DNA of 64,000 nucleotides from Iodidimonas sp. SYSU 1G8 (lineage in GTDB: Bacteria; Pseudomonadota; Alphaproteobacteria; SMXS01), in assembly GCF_039655775.1 (NCBI RefSeq), contig NZ_JBBYXJ010000001.1, positions 186,001 through 250,000 of the forward strand, given 5' to 3'. Made by a program: the position numbers and the translations under genes. Positions 34,237 to 42,528 of the stretch are shown here, one piece after another. A model generated the notes under the pieces. The model searched no databases. It worked only from the letters and a program-made list of their open reading frames with translations, and was not told where the DNA came from. Position 1 is the stretch's first letter. Every line of letters starts with the position of its first letter.

Positions 34237-35538
34237 ATGAGTGGAACAAAGAGCCCGAACCCTGAAACACTGGTGCTCCACGCAGGCTATCGCGCCGATT
34301 CCACGACCGGCGCGGTGGCCGTGCCGATCTATCAAACCACGTCCTACCAGTTCCGCGACGCGGACCATGCGCGCCGTCTGTTCGCGCTGGAGGAGTTGGG
34401 AAATGTCTATACCCGGATCATGAACCCGACGACCGGGGTGCTGGAAGACCGGATGGCGGCCTTGGAGGGCGGCGCGGCCGCGCTCGCGGTCGCTTCGGGA
34501 CAGGCTGCGTCGGCGCTGTCGCTTCAGAACCTGGCATCGGCGGGCGACAATGTGGTGAGCTCGACCGATCTCTATGGCGGGACCTGGAATCTGTTCGCCA
34601 ATACGTTGCGCGCCCAAGGCATCGAGGTCCGCTTCGTCGATCCCTCCGACCCGGAGAATTTCCGCCGGGCAACCGATGCGCGCACCCGGGCCTATTACGC
34701 CGAGACGTTGCCGAATCCCAAGTTGCAGGTCTTCCCCATTTCGGAAGTGGCGGCCATCGGACGCGAGGCAGGGATCCCGCTGATCATGGACAACACGGCC
34801 GCGCCGCTGCTGTGCCGGCCGTTTGACCATGGCGCGGCCATCATCGTGTACTCCCTGACCAAATATATCGGCGGTCACGGCACTTCGATCGGCGGCATGA
34901 TCATCGACAGCGGACGCTTCGACTGGGAGGCGCATTCCGACCGTCAGCCCAATCTCACCCAGCCCGATCCGAGCTATCATGGCGCGGTCTGGACCGACGC
35001 GGTCCGGCCGCTGGGACCCATCGCCTACATCATGCGCGCGCGGACAGTGCTGCTGCGTGACCTTGGCCCCGCACTGAGCCCGATGAATGCGTTCATGATC
35101 GCGCAGGGGCTGGAGACGCTGCCGCTGCGGATGGAGCGGCACTGCGCCAATGCCAACAAGGTCGCGGCGTGGCTCGCCGCCCGCGGCGACGTCACCCGCG
35201 TCATCCATCCGAGCCAGCAGAAGGGCGAGGCGCGCCGCCGGGCGGACGCCTACCTGAAACAGGGCTATGGTGGGCTGATCGGCTTCGAACTGGCGGGAGG
35301 CGTCGATGCGGGCCGCCGTTTCATCGATGCACTGAAGATGTTCTACCACGTCGCCAACATCGGCGATGCGCGCAGCCTGGCCATTCATCCGGCCAGCACG
35401 ACCCACAGCCAGCTATCCCCGGAGGAACAGCTGGCCACGGGTGTGACCGATGGCTATGTGCGCCTGTCCATCGGCCTGGAACATATCGACGATATTCTCG
35501 CCGACCTGGAGCAGGCCCTGGCCGCGTCGGGCGGCTAG
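34237..35538 (+). CDS. metY: O-acetylhomoserine aminocarboxypropyltransferase (MetY-like), PLP-dependent
   Basis: A 433-residue Cys/Met-metabolism PLP enzyme. The cofactor lysine is in SLTKYIGGHG, the phosphate and substrate motifs are YTRIMNPT and ASGQAASALS, and the long insert RFDWEAHSDRQPNLTQPD places it in the O-acetylhomoserine sulfhydrylase (MetY) group rather than cystathionine gamma-synthase. It should make homocysteine or methionine precursors from O-acetyl- or O-succinylhomoserine. AAGGAG lies seven bases before the ATG at 34237. A TTGACA at 34050 lacks a good -10. No SAM riboswitch was recognised in the 260-base upstream region. Confidence 0.88.
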   Translation: MSGTKSPNPETLVLHAGYRADSTTGAVAVPIYQTTSYQFRDADHARRLFALEELGNVYTRIMNPTTGVLEDRMAALEGGAAALAVASGQAASALSLQNLASAGDNVVSSTDLYGGTWNLFANTLRAQGIEVRFVDPSDPENFRRATDARTRAYYAETLPNPKLQVFPISEVAAIGREAGIPLIMDNTAAPLLCRPFDHGAAIIVYSLTKYIGGHGTSIGGMIIDSGRFDWEAHSDRQPNLTQPDPSYHGAVWTDAVRPLGPIAYIMRARTVLLRDLGPALSPMNAFMIAQGLETLPLRMERHCANANKVAAWLAARGDVTRVIHPSQQKGEARRRADAYLKQGYGGLIGFELAGGVDAGRRFIDALKMFYHVANIGDARSLAIHPASTTHSQLSPEEQLATGVTDGYVRLSIGLEHIDDILADLEQALAASGG

Positions 35539-36257
35539 AGGCCCGACTGCGAGGAGACGAGGGTCCGGAGCTCCTCGGCCTGCGGGTTCGAGACACGGCG
35601 CTCGATTAGGATGTCGCGCGAGGTGACGCTGCCGCCGTAATACTTGGCCGCCATCTTGTTGCGGGACTTGATCTTGGTGCCTTCCAGGCTGACCCCGGCG
35701 AACAGGCCGCCCTGGGTTTCGGCGTGATAGTAGATGTCGCGGCGGCCGGTCGTTGTGCCGGTCGCCTTGTCGACGCCGGATTCGACGGCGACCGCGCTCA
35801 GATCGGCGCCGATCTGTACGTCGCCGCTCATGACCCGACGCACGGCGTTGTCGGTCATCAGGATCAGGAGAAAACGGTTTTCCTGGCCGCCGAGCTGGAG
35901 GCCGATGCTGATCGAGCTGAGATGGTAGAAGCCCGGATAGCTCCAGACCCCATCTTCTCCGCGCACCAGCAATACGCCGCTGCCGCCTTCGCCGCCGATG
36001 CCGATCGCGCCCTTGATCACGGACGGAAAGATCATCACGCCCTTGGCGTCCTTGAGCAGGGCGCGCAAAGTCGCGTGCGAGCCCCGGTCGGTCAGGTCGT
36101 CAAAGGCGAAGCGCGCGGCGGATACCAGTTCATGCGCGTCGGCTTCGGACGCCGCCTGGGCCGGCTGACTGGGATACAGCGCGACGGAAGCCGTCCCCGT
36201 GACCAGAGCGACCGCCAATGCCGCCGCCTGGACTCCGCGACGCGTGAACTTCAGCAT
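35535..36257 (-). CDS. SYLF domain (Ysc84-like) exported protein
   Basis: A 240-residue protein starting at the ATG at 36257 (GGAG about 8 bases upstream). A signal peptide reaches about residue 36 (QAAS). The rest is a SYLF domain: AKGVMIFPSVIKGAIGIGGEGGSGVLL, GVWSYPGFYHLSSISIGLQLGGQ, with segments separated by turns. SYLF proteins bind lipids, and bacterial members are exported with unclear function. It is convergent with metY with a 4-base overlap of the two ends. Confidence 0.88.
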   Translation of the reverse strand: MLKFTRRGVQAAALAVALVTGTASVALYPSQPAQAASEADAHELVSAARFAFDDLTDRGSHATLRALLKDAKGVMIFPSVIKGAIGIGGEGGSGVLLVRGEDGVWSYPGFYHLSSISIGLQLGGQENRFLLILMTDNAVRRVMSGDVQIGADLSAVAVESGVDKATGTTTGRRDIYYHAETQGGLFAGVSLEGTKIKSRNKMAAKYYGGSVTSRDILIERRVSNPQAEELRTLVSSQSGL

Positions 36258-36378
36258 GTTCGTGATCTCCTCGGTATTGTGATGCCGCCCCCGGCCCCGT
36301 GTTCGCACTAGATTTAGGCGATTATACGCCCTGCGCAAATCTCTCGGACCGCATGGGATTATTTTAGTGCCGAAACGC

Positions 36379-36702
36379 TCAGTTCCGCCGGGCGCATTCG
36401 ATGCACTGCGGCGTGTAAGGCAGGGCCTGAAGGCGGGCTTCGGCGATGGGATCGCCGCATGTCGTGCAGATGCCGTACTCGCCTTCTTCGATGCGCGCAA
36501 GCGCCGCGCGGATTTGGACAATCTCGGCGCGGCTCGACTCTTCGAGGGCCTGATTGGCCTCGGCCGATTCCATATCCGTGGCTTGCTCGGCGAAGTCCGG
36601 ATCGAGGGGCAGGCGAAGGTCGTGCTCAAGCCGATCGGCGCGGTCAGTCAGTTCCCGCAAGCGGTTCGAGAGGTCGTCGGCGACTTTGCGAAGGTCCAGC
36701 AT
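36379..36702 (-). CDS. DksA/TraR family C4-type zinc-finger protein
   Basis: A 107-residue protein with an N-terminal coiled-coil (residues 1-65), the ARIEEGEYGIC segment, and a zinc finger with four cysteines CTTCGDPI and QCIECAR. The core fits DksA-like secondary-channel regulators. It is shorter than classical DksA (about 150). At the tip the acidic pair typical of DksA is not obvious, so ppGpp-linked regulation is not assured. A weak EcfG-like site lies 63 bases upstream. Confidence 0.87.
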   Translation of the reverse strand: MLDLRKVADDLSNRLRELTDRADRLEHDLRLPLDPDFAEQATDMESAEANQALEESSRAEIVQIRAALARIEEGEYGICTTCGDPIAEARLQALPYTPQCIECARRN

Positions 36703-36765
36703 TCAGGCAGCCTAGACCCAATTCGCGGGTTTGACCACCGAGATGCGCCGGAACCCAGGTGGCTG

Positions 36766-36790
36766 GACGGGGAGACGCTGCAGACGTTCC
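36766..36790 (-). promoter_or_regulatory. Weak EcfG-like site upstream of the DksA-like gene
   Basis: GGAAC (36786-36790, minus strand) and CGTC (36766-36769) are separated by 16 bases. The -10 differs from CGTT at the last base. It points to the gene starting at 36702. Confidence 0.3.
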
Positions 36791-36883
36791 CGTCCAGCCG
36801 TCAGCACATCAGCTTGAGGGGGCTTGGGTGCTGAAAGACTATTCTACCGGAATGTTTTTTATTCGCAGCCAATTTCTTCCTGA

Positions 36884-37336
36884 TCACGATGACGTGACAG
36901 GCCCACCAATGCCCAGTCTGAGCCGGAGCGCACCGCCGTCCGACAGCAGATCAGCCAGGGTGACGCCGTCCAGAACCGCCAGAAAGGATTTAAGCGCTTG
37001 GGCCAGAACGCGCTCCAGACGGCAGATGCCGGCAATCGGACAGGTATTGTCGGCGCTGCGAAAACATTCGACCAGAGTCAGGTTCTCCTCCATGTCGCGC
37101 ACCACGTCCCCGATATTGATCTCCGCCGGGCCGCGCGCCAGCACAAGGCCGCCGCCGCGGCCCCGAGTGGGCACGACAAACCCAAGCCGCCCCAGCGTAT
37201 TGGCGACCTTCATCAGATGGTTGCGCGAAACGCCATAGCTTTCCGAAATCTCTCGGATGGTCGAGGCTTCGCCCCGCTTGAGGCCGACGTGGATAAGCAC
37301 GCGGAGGGCGTAGTCGGTATGTTGCGTCAGGCGCAT
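36884..37336 (-). CDS. nsrR: Rrf2-family transcriptional regulator, NsrR-like nitric oxide sensor
   Basis: A 150-residue protein with the winged helix of Rrf2 (TIREISESYGVSRNHLMKVAN) and RGRGGGL in the wing. Three cysteines at residues 91, 99 and 105 (ECFRSADNTCPIAGIC) have NsrR-like spacing and should hold the [4Fe-4S] cluster that NO destroys. It is divergent from a truncated haemoglobin gene, and a near-perfect NsrR palindrome sits at 37396-37418. It therefore probably represses the haemoglobin gene until NO is present. Confidence 0.9.
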   Translation of the reverse strand: MRLTQHTDYALRVLIHVGLKRGEASTIREISESYGVSRNHLMKVANTLGRLGFVVPTRGRGGGLVLARGPAEINIGDVVRDMEENLTLVECFRSADNTCPIAGICRLERVLAQALKSFLAVLDGVTLADLLSDGGALRLRLGIGGPVTSS

Positions 37337-37395
37337 AGGAGAAGAACTCGCTGGTTGGCTGTTTCGCCATTTGACGATCCATCGGAAACAGATTA

Positions 37396-37418
37396 AAGAT
37401 GTATATAGAATGCATCTT
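37396..37418. promoter_or_regulatory. NsrR operator in front of the truncated haemoglobin gene
   Basis: A 23-base palindrome. The left half is AAGATGTATAT (37396-37406), then one centre base A, then GAATGCATCTT (37408-37418), whose complement reads AAGATGCATTC. This fits the known NsrR consensus of two AAGATG(C/T)AT half-sites around a single base. It ends just before the haemoglobin ribosome site. Confidence 0.88.
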
Positions 37419-37430
37419 ATGGAGGGCTAC

Positions 37431-37808
37431 ATGGAAAGTCTCTACAAGCGGCTCGGCGGCGCGCCGGCGATCAAGGCGGCGGTGGACGTGTTCTACGGCA
37501 AGGTGCTCGCCGATGACCGGATCGCCAGGTTCTTCGACGGCGTGGACATGGAGCGTCAGCGGGCGAAGCAACGCGGTTTTCTCACCATGGTCACCGGCGG
37601 TCCCAATGGCTACTCGGGCAAGTCCATGCGGGAGGGCCATGCCCATCTGGTGGCACAGGGCCTCGACGACTCCCATGTGGATGCCGTGATCGAGAATCTG
37701 GCGGCGACGCTGCGCGAGCTGGGCGTATCAGAGACGGATATCGCCGATGTCGGCGCCCTTGCGAACTCGGTGCGGGATGACGTGCTGAATCGTTCAGCCG
37801 CGGCCTGA
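37431..37808 (+). CDS. Group 1 truncated haemoglobin (2/2 globin)
   Basis: A 125-residue globin. ATG at 37431 has GGAGGG upstream and starts after the NsrR operator. It shows the N-terminal YKRLGG motif, FFDGVDMERQRAKQRGFL, the proximal His in REGHAHL, and LAATLRELGV. Truncated globins convert NO to nitrate or bind other diatomic ligands. NsrR control points to NO detoxification. Another ATG at 37419 would place the start directly at the operator edge and is less likely. Confidence 0.9.
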   Translation: MESLYKRLGGAPAIKAAVDVFYGKVLADDRIARFFDGVDMERQRAKQRGFLTMVTGGPNGYSGKSMREGHAHLVAQGLDDSHVDAVIENLAATLRELGVSETDIADVGALANSVRDDVLNRSAAA

Positions 37809-37811
37809 CGC

Positions 37812-38537
37812 TCAGTCCGCGCCCCGACGAAGACGCCACATTCTGAATACGGCGACTTCGCCGAGGGGGCGGCGGTTCTTGATCCGGAAACTGTCGGCCC
37901 ATTCGGACGCGAAATCGCGTTGAAGCGCCATGTTGACCCCGATCGTGACGCCCATGGCGATGAGCGCGCCCAGGCTCGCGAGCGCCATGTCCTTGTGGGC
38001 GTCCCAGACGTCGCCCTGTGTGCCCAGGAACGCCATGCCCAGATTGCCGCCGAACCAGGCGGCGGCACCCCACTCGATCAGTTCGTAGAGCATCGACGTC
38101 GACATCATGACGTCGAGGGGCAGGAAATACCCCCAGAAACCTCGCACGTTGACGACGCGAAGGAATATCTCGCGCGTGGGATAGGCCATCAGCAGGCCGT
38201 AACTGAAGTGGATCACCCGATCATAATTGTTGCGCTCCCATCCCAACGCCTCGTTCAGCGACGCGCCTGTCAGCGCGTGGAACCAGGCGTCGTAGGGAAC
38301 GTCGGAATAGGTGTAATGCGACCCGACCTCGTGCAGGCACAGGAACAGGAAGATCATGGTCGCGGACAGGCGCGAGAAGGCGAAATGCCGGTGCATGAGC
38401 GCCGCCACGCCGATGAAGGCGGCGACCAGGGCGTTTTCCAGCAGCCACGCGGACCGGTCGGCGGGCGAAATCGCCAGAGCCACGAACAGGATGAGGAACA
38501 ATACGCCGAGGACGGTCAGGTAGGTCTTGTGCCGCAT
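37812..38537 (-). CDS. DUF2238 (YjdF-like) integral membrane protein
   Basis: A 241-residue protein with about six transmembrane helices. Motifs of the DUF2238 family are visible: LHEVGSHYTYSDVPYDAWF, NNYDRVIHFSYGLL and MLYELIEWGAA. The conserved His, Glu and Asp residues in membrane-adjacent positions suggest metal or lipid handling, but the function is unknown. It converges with the haemoglobin gene. The ATG at 38537 has only a weak ribosome site. Confidence 0.85.
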   Translation of the reverse strand: MRHKTYLTVLGVLFLILFVALAISPADRSAWLLENALVAAFIGVAALMHRHFAFSRLSATMIFLFLCLHEVGSHYTYSDVPYDAWFHALTGASLNEALGWERNNYDRVIHFSYGLLMAYPTREIFLRVVNVRGFWGYFLPLDVMMSTSMLYELIEWGAAAWFGGNLGMAFLGTQGDVWDAHKDMALASLGALIAMGVTIGVNMALQRDFASEWADSFRIKNRRPLGEVAVFRMWRLRRGAD

Positions 38538-38614
38538 GGTGCCTCACTCGGTGCGTCCTGGAGCAACATAGCCTCCCCATCGGCGGTCGGCGCAAGCCGG
38601 ATCGATGAACGGCG

Positions 38615-39241
38615 CTATTTCGACCAGTCGGGATGCAGGTGCTGTTTCACCCTGGTGGGCCGGCCATGAACGCCGGCTTCCCAAAGCTGTAGCAGGAACG
38701 CGCCCGTCGGAGAATGGATGCGGTGCGGTCCGAGCTGCAGACGCAACATCTTCTCGATCTGCCCCTCGACATCGATGAACTGGACAGCGTCCACACCTTC
38801 GAAAAGGCCAAGCGGGATGCGATGGATCGACGCGACTTCGTCCGGGTTGGGCGTCATGGCGGAGGTGTCGGTCGCCCAGAAGACATAAGGCGAGATGACG
38901 TAGCCCGAGCGGGATGAAATATCGTCGAGCCGGCCGAGGAAATGAGTCTCGTCCAGTTCCAGGTTGATCTCCTCGCGCATCTCGCGGAGCGCCGCCTGGA
39001 ACGCGTCTTCGCCCGGGTCGATCCGTCCGCCCGGCAAAGCCCACTGTCCTGCATGCTTGTTCAGCTTGGAGGTGCGCCGTGTCAGCAGCATGGAGGCGCC
39101 GTCCTCGGGCGTGTCGCCCGCCAGGATGGTCAGCGCCACGGCAGCGTGGCGCATGCCTTGCGTGTCGATCTGCTCATGGGGAAAGGCTGCCAGATTGGTG
39201 CCTATGGCGTCGCGGAAGCGGTCGTGAAAGTCGTATGGCAT
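38615..39241 (-). CDS. NUDIX hydrolase (CoA pyrophosphatase-like)
   Basis: A 208-residue protein. ATG at 39241 has AAGGAG seven bases upstream. A longer frame upstream is not supported. The NUDIX box is GGRIDPGEDAFQAALREMREEIN (Gx5Ex7REUxEE pattern), and LLTRRTSKLNKHAGQWALPGG resembles the YeaB/NudL CoA-pyrophosphatase subgroup. It hydrolyses a nucleoside diphosphate linked to another moiety. The exact substrate, possibly CoA, is inferred. Confidence 0.85.
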   Translation of the reverse strand: MPYDFHDRFRDAIGTNLAAFPHEQIDTQGMRHAAVALTILAGDTPEDGASMLLTRRTSKLNKHAGQWALPGGRIDPGEDAFQAALREMREEINLELDETHFLGRLDDISSRSGYVISPYVFWATDTSAMTPNPDEVASIHRIPLGLFEGVDAVQFIDVEGQIEKMLRLQLGPHRIHSPTGAFLLQLWEAGVHGRPTRVKQHLHPDWSK

Positions 39242-39379
39242 GGAATGCTCCTTCGGCCGCCAAACTGCCCCAAGCCGAAACGCTTGTGAAGGGACAACAA
39301 GCACGCGTGAACGATTTGTTCTTGCCAGCGGCGGGGAGGGGCGAGCTATGGTTCTGCCGTAGATTGAACGAGGACTGGC

Positions 39380-39826
39380 ATGACGATCGACGACCTGCTT
39401 GAGATCGAGAAGATCAAGACCACGCGGCATCTCTATTCGCATTACTACGATGGCGGTGAGGTCGACAAGCTGGCCGCCCTCTTCACCGACGACGCCGTCT
39501 GCGAGTTCGGTCCCGATTACGGCGGCGACTGGGTCGGTCGTCCGGCGATCCATGCGAACTATGGCAAGTTCATGTCGAGGTATGGCGGCATTTTCAACGT
39601 GCTCCACGCCGTGACCAACCCGTTCATCCAGTTGAACGGCGAAGACCGCGCGACAGGGCGGTGGTATCTGCTCGACCTCCGGACCGCCGTGGGCACGGAG
39701 AATCCGTTGATCCTGTTTGGTATTTACGACGACGAATACCGTAAGGTGGGCGACGAGTGGCTGATTCACCGGACGCGTCTGCACTTCCTGTGGCCCAAAC
39801 GCGATCTCGGGACGTTCCGCGTCTGA
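39380..39826 (+). CDS. SnoaL-like (NTF2 fold) protein
   Basis: A 148-residue protein with the SnoaL_4 pattern: EIEKIKTTRHLYSHYYDGG, LAALFTDDAVCEFGPDYGG, and strands with RWYLLDLRTAV and WLIHRTRLHFLWP. It is distinct from the 22775-23302 protein in sequence. The conserved Tyr, Asp and His near the pocket hint at an enzyme, but the reaction is unknown. A short GGAC spacing precedes the ATG at 39380. Confidence 0.78.
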   Translation: MTIDDLLEIEKIKTTRHLYSHYYDGGEVDKLAALFTDDAVCEFGPDYGGDWVGRPAIHANYGKFMSRYGGIFNVLHAVTNPFIQLNGEDRATGRWYLLDLRTAVGTENPLILFGIYDDEYRKVGDEWLIHRTRLHFLWPKRDLGTFRV

Positions 39827-40008
39827 TCGTTTCGGTGCTGCGGCCTAATGAGGGGCCGCGCTGCGGTACCATGCTGCGCCCGGTGGCGGAAATATGACGC
39901 TTCCTGAGTCTTCACTTTAACTTTAGCTTGCACAAACCCGCGAAACATAAGACTCTTTTGACATCATCAAATTGCTCGTGGAGTAGGGCGGTCAAAGGGA
40001 GGGTAGGG

Positions 40009-41481
40009 GTGCTTTTCAGGGCATTCGGACGTCGTTTTGCGGCGAAGATCATCAAGGCCAACGTTCTTGTCATCGCGGGACTGCTCACCATCGGTGTCGC
40101 GGCCGCGCCCGTAGCCGAGGCCAAGACGCACAAGAGCAAGACCGCCAAAGCCAAGAAGCCCGCCTACCAGATCGGTACCGGCGCCATCATCATCAATGAG
40201 GCGACCGGCGAGGTGCTTTACTCCCGCAATGCCGACAAGAAGCTGTATCCGGCCTCCATGACCAAGGTCATGACGCTTTATCTGACCTTCGAAGCGCTTC
40301 AGAACGGCACCTTGACCCTCGATCAGAAGCTGACGTTCTCGCGCGAGGCGGCCAGCCGCTCGCCCAGCAAGCTGGGCCTTCCCGCAGGCAGCAAGATCAG
40401 TGTCGAGGACGCTATTCTCGCCCTGGTTACCCGCTCGGCGAACGATGTCGCCACCGTGCTTGCCGAGTCCATCGGCGGCACTGAAAGCGATTTCGGTTAC
40501 CTGATGACCGCCAAGGCGCGTGAACTGGGCATGCGCAACACGCTGTTCCGCAACGCGTCCGGACTGCCCAACAAGGAGCAGATCTCGACACCGCGCGACA
40601 TGGCGTTGCTCGGCATCGCCATCCACCGCGACTTCCCGCGTCAATACGATTACTTCAAGACCCGCAGCTTCACCTTCAACGGTGTCACCCACACGTCGCA
40701 CAATCGGTTCGTCGCCAACTACAAGGGCGCCGACGGCATCAAGACCGGCTTCATCGGCGCATCCGGGTTCAATCTGCTCGCCGCCGCCGAGCGCGATGGC
40801 GTCCGGCTGGTCGGCGTGGTGTTCGGCGGTTCCACTGCCCGTTCGCGCGATGCGCACATGGGCGAGATCATGGATGCCAGCTTTGCCCGGGCCAAGGGCA
40901 ACGATCTTCCCGGCGTCGAGTATGTGAAGGAAGACGACGCCAAATCCGGCAACAAGGTTGCTGTCATCGAGATGCCGGAACCGAAGGTCGAGCGCATCAA
41001 GGTCGCCGGCTTCACCCCGGATGGAACGCCCGTGGCTCAGCCCGCGGTGACCATGCAGACCCTGGACGATCAGGTCGCTTCCGCTGATCCCGCGGTGTTG
41101 CGCGCGGCGTCTCTGGCCGCCGCGGACAGCGAAGCCAGGTCGGAGCCGGCCACCGTCAGCCTCGCCTCGGCCATGACCAATAACGAGCCGGAGCCGGCCG
41201 ATGTGGACACCCCGGCTGGATGGGCCGTTCAGGTGGGTGCGTTCGCCAAGCGCGATGCCGCGCGTCAGTTCGCCCAGACGGTGGTTGGCAAGCTGTCCGA
41301 TGCGCTTGACCATGTGAGCCCCGCAGTCAGCCTTGTCGAGGGCAAGAAGCCGCTCTACCGCTCCAGGCTGGTCGGCTTCAACAGCCGGAATGAAGCGCAG
41401 CAGGCGTGCACCCAGCTGAAGCGCGGCAAGGTCAGCTGCATTCTGGTCGCCCCTGGCACGGCCACCGCGAGCCTCAACTAG
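40009..41481 (+). CDS. D-alanyl-D-alanine carboxypeptidase (penicillin-binding protein, S11) with SPOR domain
   Basis: A 490-residue exported protein. The start is GTG at 40009 with AAAGGGAGGG upstream. The signal peptide ends near APVAEA. The S11 active site is complete: PASMTK (Ser nucleophile), SAN, and KTG in DGIKTGFIG. The C-terminal 75 residues (GWAVQVGAFAKRDAARQFA and LYRSRLVGF) are an SPOR domain that binds denuded septal peptidoglycan. The fusion should direct carboxypeptidase activity to the division site. Its stop shares a CTAG with the small gene at 41478. Confidence 0.93.
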   Translation: MLFRAFGRRFAAKIIKANVLVIAGLLTIGVAAAPVAEAKTHKSKTAKAKKPAYQIGTGAIIINEATGEVLYSRNADKKLYPASMTKVMTLYLTFEALQNGTLTLDQKLTFSREAASRSPSKLGLPAGSKISVEDAILALVTRSANDVATVLAESIGGTESDFGYLMTAKARELGMRNTLFRNASGLPNKEQISTPRDMALLGIAIHRDFPRQYDYFKTRSFTFNGVTHTSHNRFVANYKGADGIKTGFIGASGFNLLAAAERDGVRLVGVVFGGSTARSRDAHMGEIMDASFARAKGNDLPGVEYVKEDDAKSGNKVAVIEMPEPKVERIKVAGFTPDGTPVAQPAVTMQTLDDQVASADPAVLRAASLAAADSEARSEPATVSLASAMTNNEPEPADVDTPAGWAVQVGAFAKRDAARQFAQTVVGKLSDALDHVSPAVSLVEGKKPLYRSRLVGFNSRNEAQQACTQLKRGKVSCILVAPGTATASLN

Positions 41482-41696
41482 TTTACGAGAATGTTTATCA
41501 GGTCGAGGGCGTGCCCGTTTTCCGGGCCGCCGAACCTCCCTTCGGCCGTATAGGTCGCGACCGTTTCAACACCCGGCCGGACTTCGATCAAGGCGACGAT
41601 GGAAATCCCGCCTGGGAGGCGGGCATCGGTGCAGATGATGCGCACGGGAAGTTTTGCCTCGCGGGTACACACGGGCTTTCTAGTATCCAAATGCAT
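41478..41696 (-). CDS. Small conserved-looking hypothetical protein
   Basis: A 72-residue protein beginning MHLDTRKPVCTREAKLPVRI. The pattern (K-P-V-x-T-R-x-x-x-x-V-R-I, then piv.l and a T-A-E-G strand) resembles small hypothetical proteins often found in alphaproteobacteria and phages. No function is known. The stop overlaps the stop of the carboxypeptidase in one CTAG, a compact convergent end. The ATG at 41696 has only a poor ribosome site, so the call is moderate. Confidence 0.45.
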   Translation of the reverse strand: MHLDTRKPVCTREAKLPVRIICTDARLPGGISIVALIEVRPGVETVATYTAEGRFGGPENGHALDLINILVN

Positions 41697-41823
41697 GGCA
41701 ATATCTATTCTGAATAGCGGCAACGGTTGGTGCTGACATACCGTGCATATTCCTTCAACGCAAGGTGCACGACGGGCAGGCACGCCGCGATGGCCGCCGA
41801 AGCGGCCATCCGTCACACCCAGT

Positions 41824-42408
41824 CTAGCGCTTGTCCAGTCCCCGCTGTTCCCGTTCGCGGGCAAGGCGCTGTGCATCCGACGTCAGCCGCGGACCCAATT
41901 CGTCATCATTCAACGTGCCGTCCATGTGCCGCGCCGATTTGCCGCTGTCGAACGTGATCCACTGCGTCGGAATGACCTCGAGGATCGTCCGCATGGGCGA
42001 ATTGAGTGTTTCGACGAAGCGGTCGGCGCGGGCCTTGTCGCCACGATGGGACTTGTCCGCCAGCGCCCGGTAGAACCAGGCCTTGGTTTCATCGTCATCA
42101 TGGAAGATGCCGATGCCCTTGGCGGTCGCCGAACCCATGGGGCAATCCGGCTCCACGCCGGCGACGCCGCTGACCGCGACGGCGACCTTCGGGTTGCGCT
42201 TGATCGCGGCGGCGCGGTGACGGTGCGCGGCGAAGGTGATCCAGATGCGTCCGTTCCGCCAGATGAAAGAATGGTAGACGCCGACGGGCCAGTTATCCTT
42301 GGTCGACCACATCAGCACGCATTCCCTTGCGTCGGTCATCAGCCGGTCCAGCTGCTCGGGCGTGTACGGATAAATTGAGACGACTTCATGGTCGTTCGGC
42401 TTGCTCAT
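41824..42408 (-). CDS. Pyridoxamine 5'-phosphate oxidase-fold (FMN-binding) protein
   Basis: A 194-residue protein, ATG at 42408 with AAAGGGAGAG upstream. It has the split-barrel PPOX signature: VLMWSTKDNWPVGVYHSFIWRNG, ITFAAHRHRAAAIKRNPKVAVAVSG and TAKGIGIFHDD. The family reduces flavin or binds F420, FMN or haem. The substrate is unknown. An exact assignment to PdxH is not supported because the C-terminal PdxH motif is absent. It is transcribed separately from the Tet-type pump upstream. Confidence 0.82.
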   Translation of the reverse strand: MSKPNDHEVVSIYPYTPEQLDRLMTDARECVLMWSTKDNWPVGVYHSFIWRNGRIWITFAAHRHRAAAIKRNPKVAVAVSGVAGVEPDCPMGSATAKGIGIFHDDDETKAWFYRALADKSHRGDKARADRFVETLNSPMRTILEVIPTQWITFDSGKSARHMDGTLNDDELGPRLTSDAQRLAREREQRGLDKR

Positions 42409-42528
42409 CACTCTCCCTTTCAATACTCAGCGCTCTCCCCGGGCGCGGAGAAATCTAATCATTGCACGCTCCTCAATGGAAGCGTCATGCGTGCTGGTTT
42501 TTCCAAATGCCTGTGACGCCGTCGCGCG

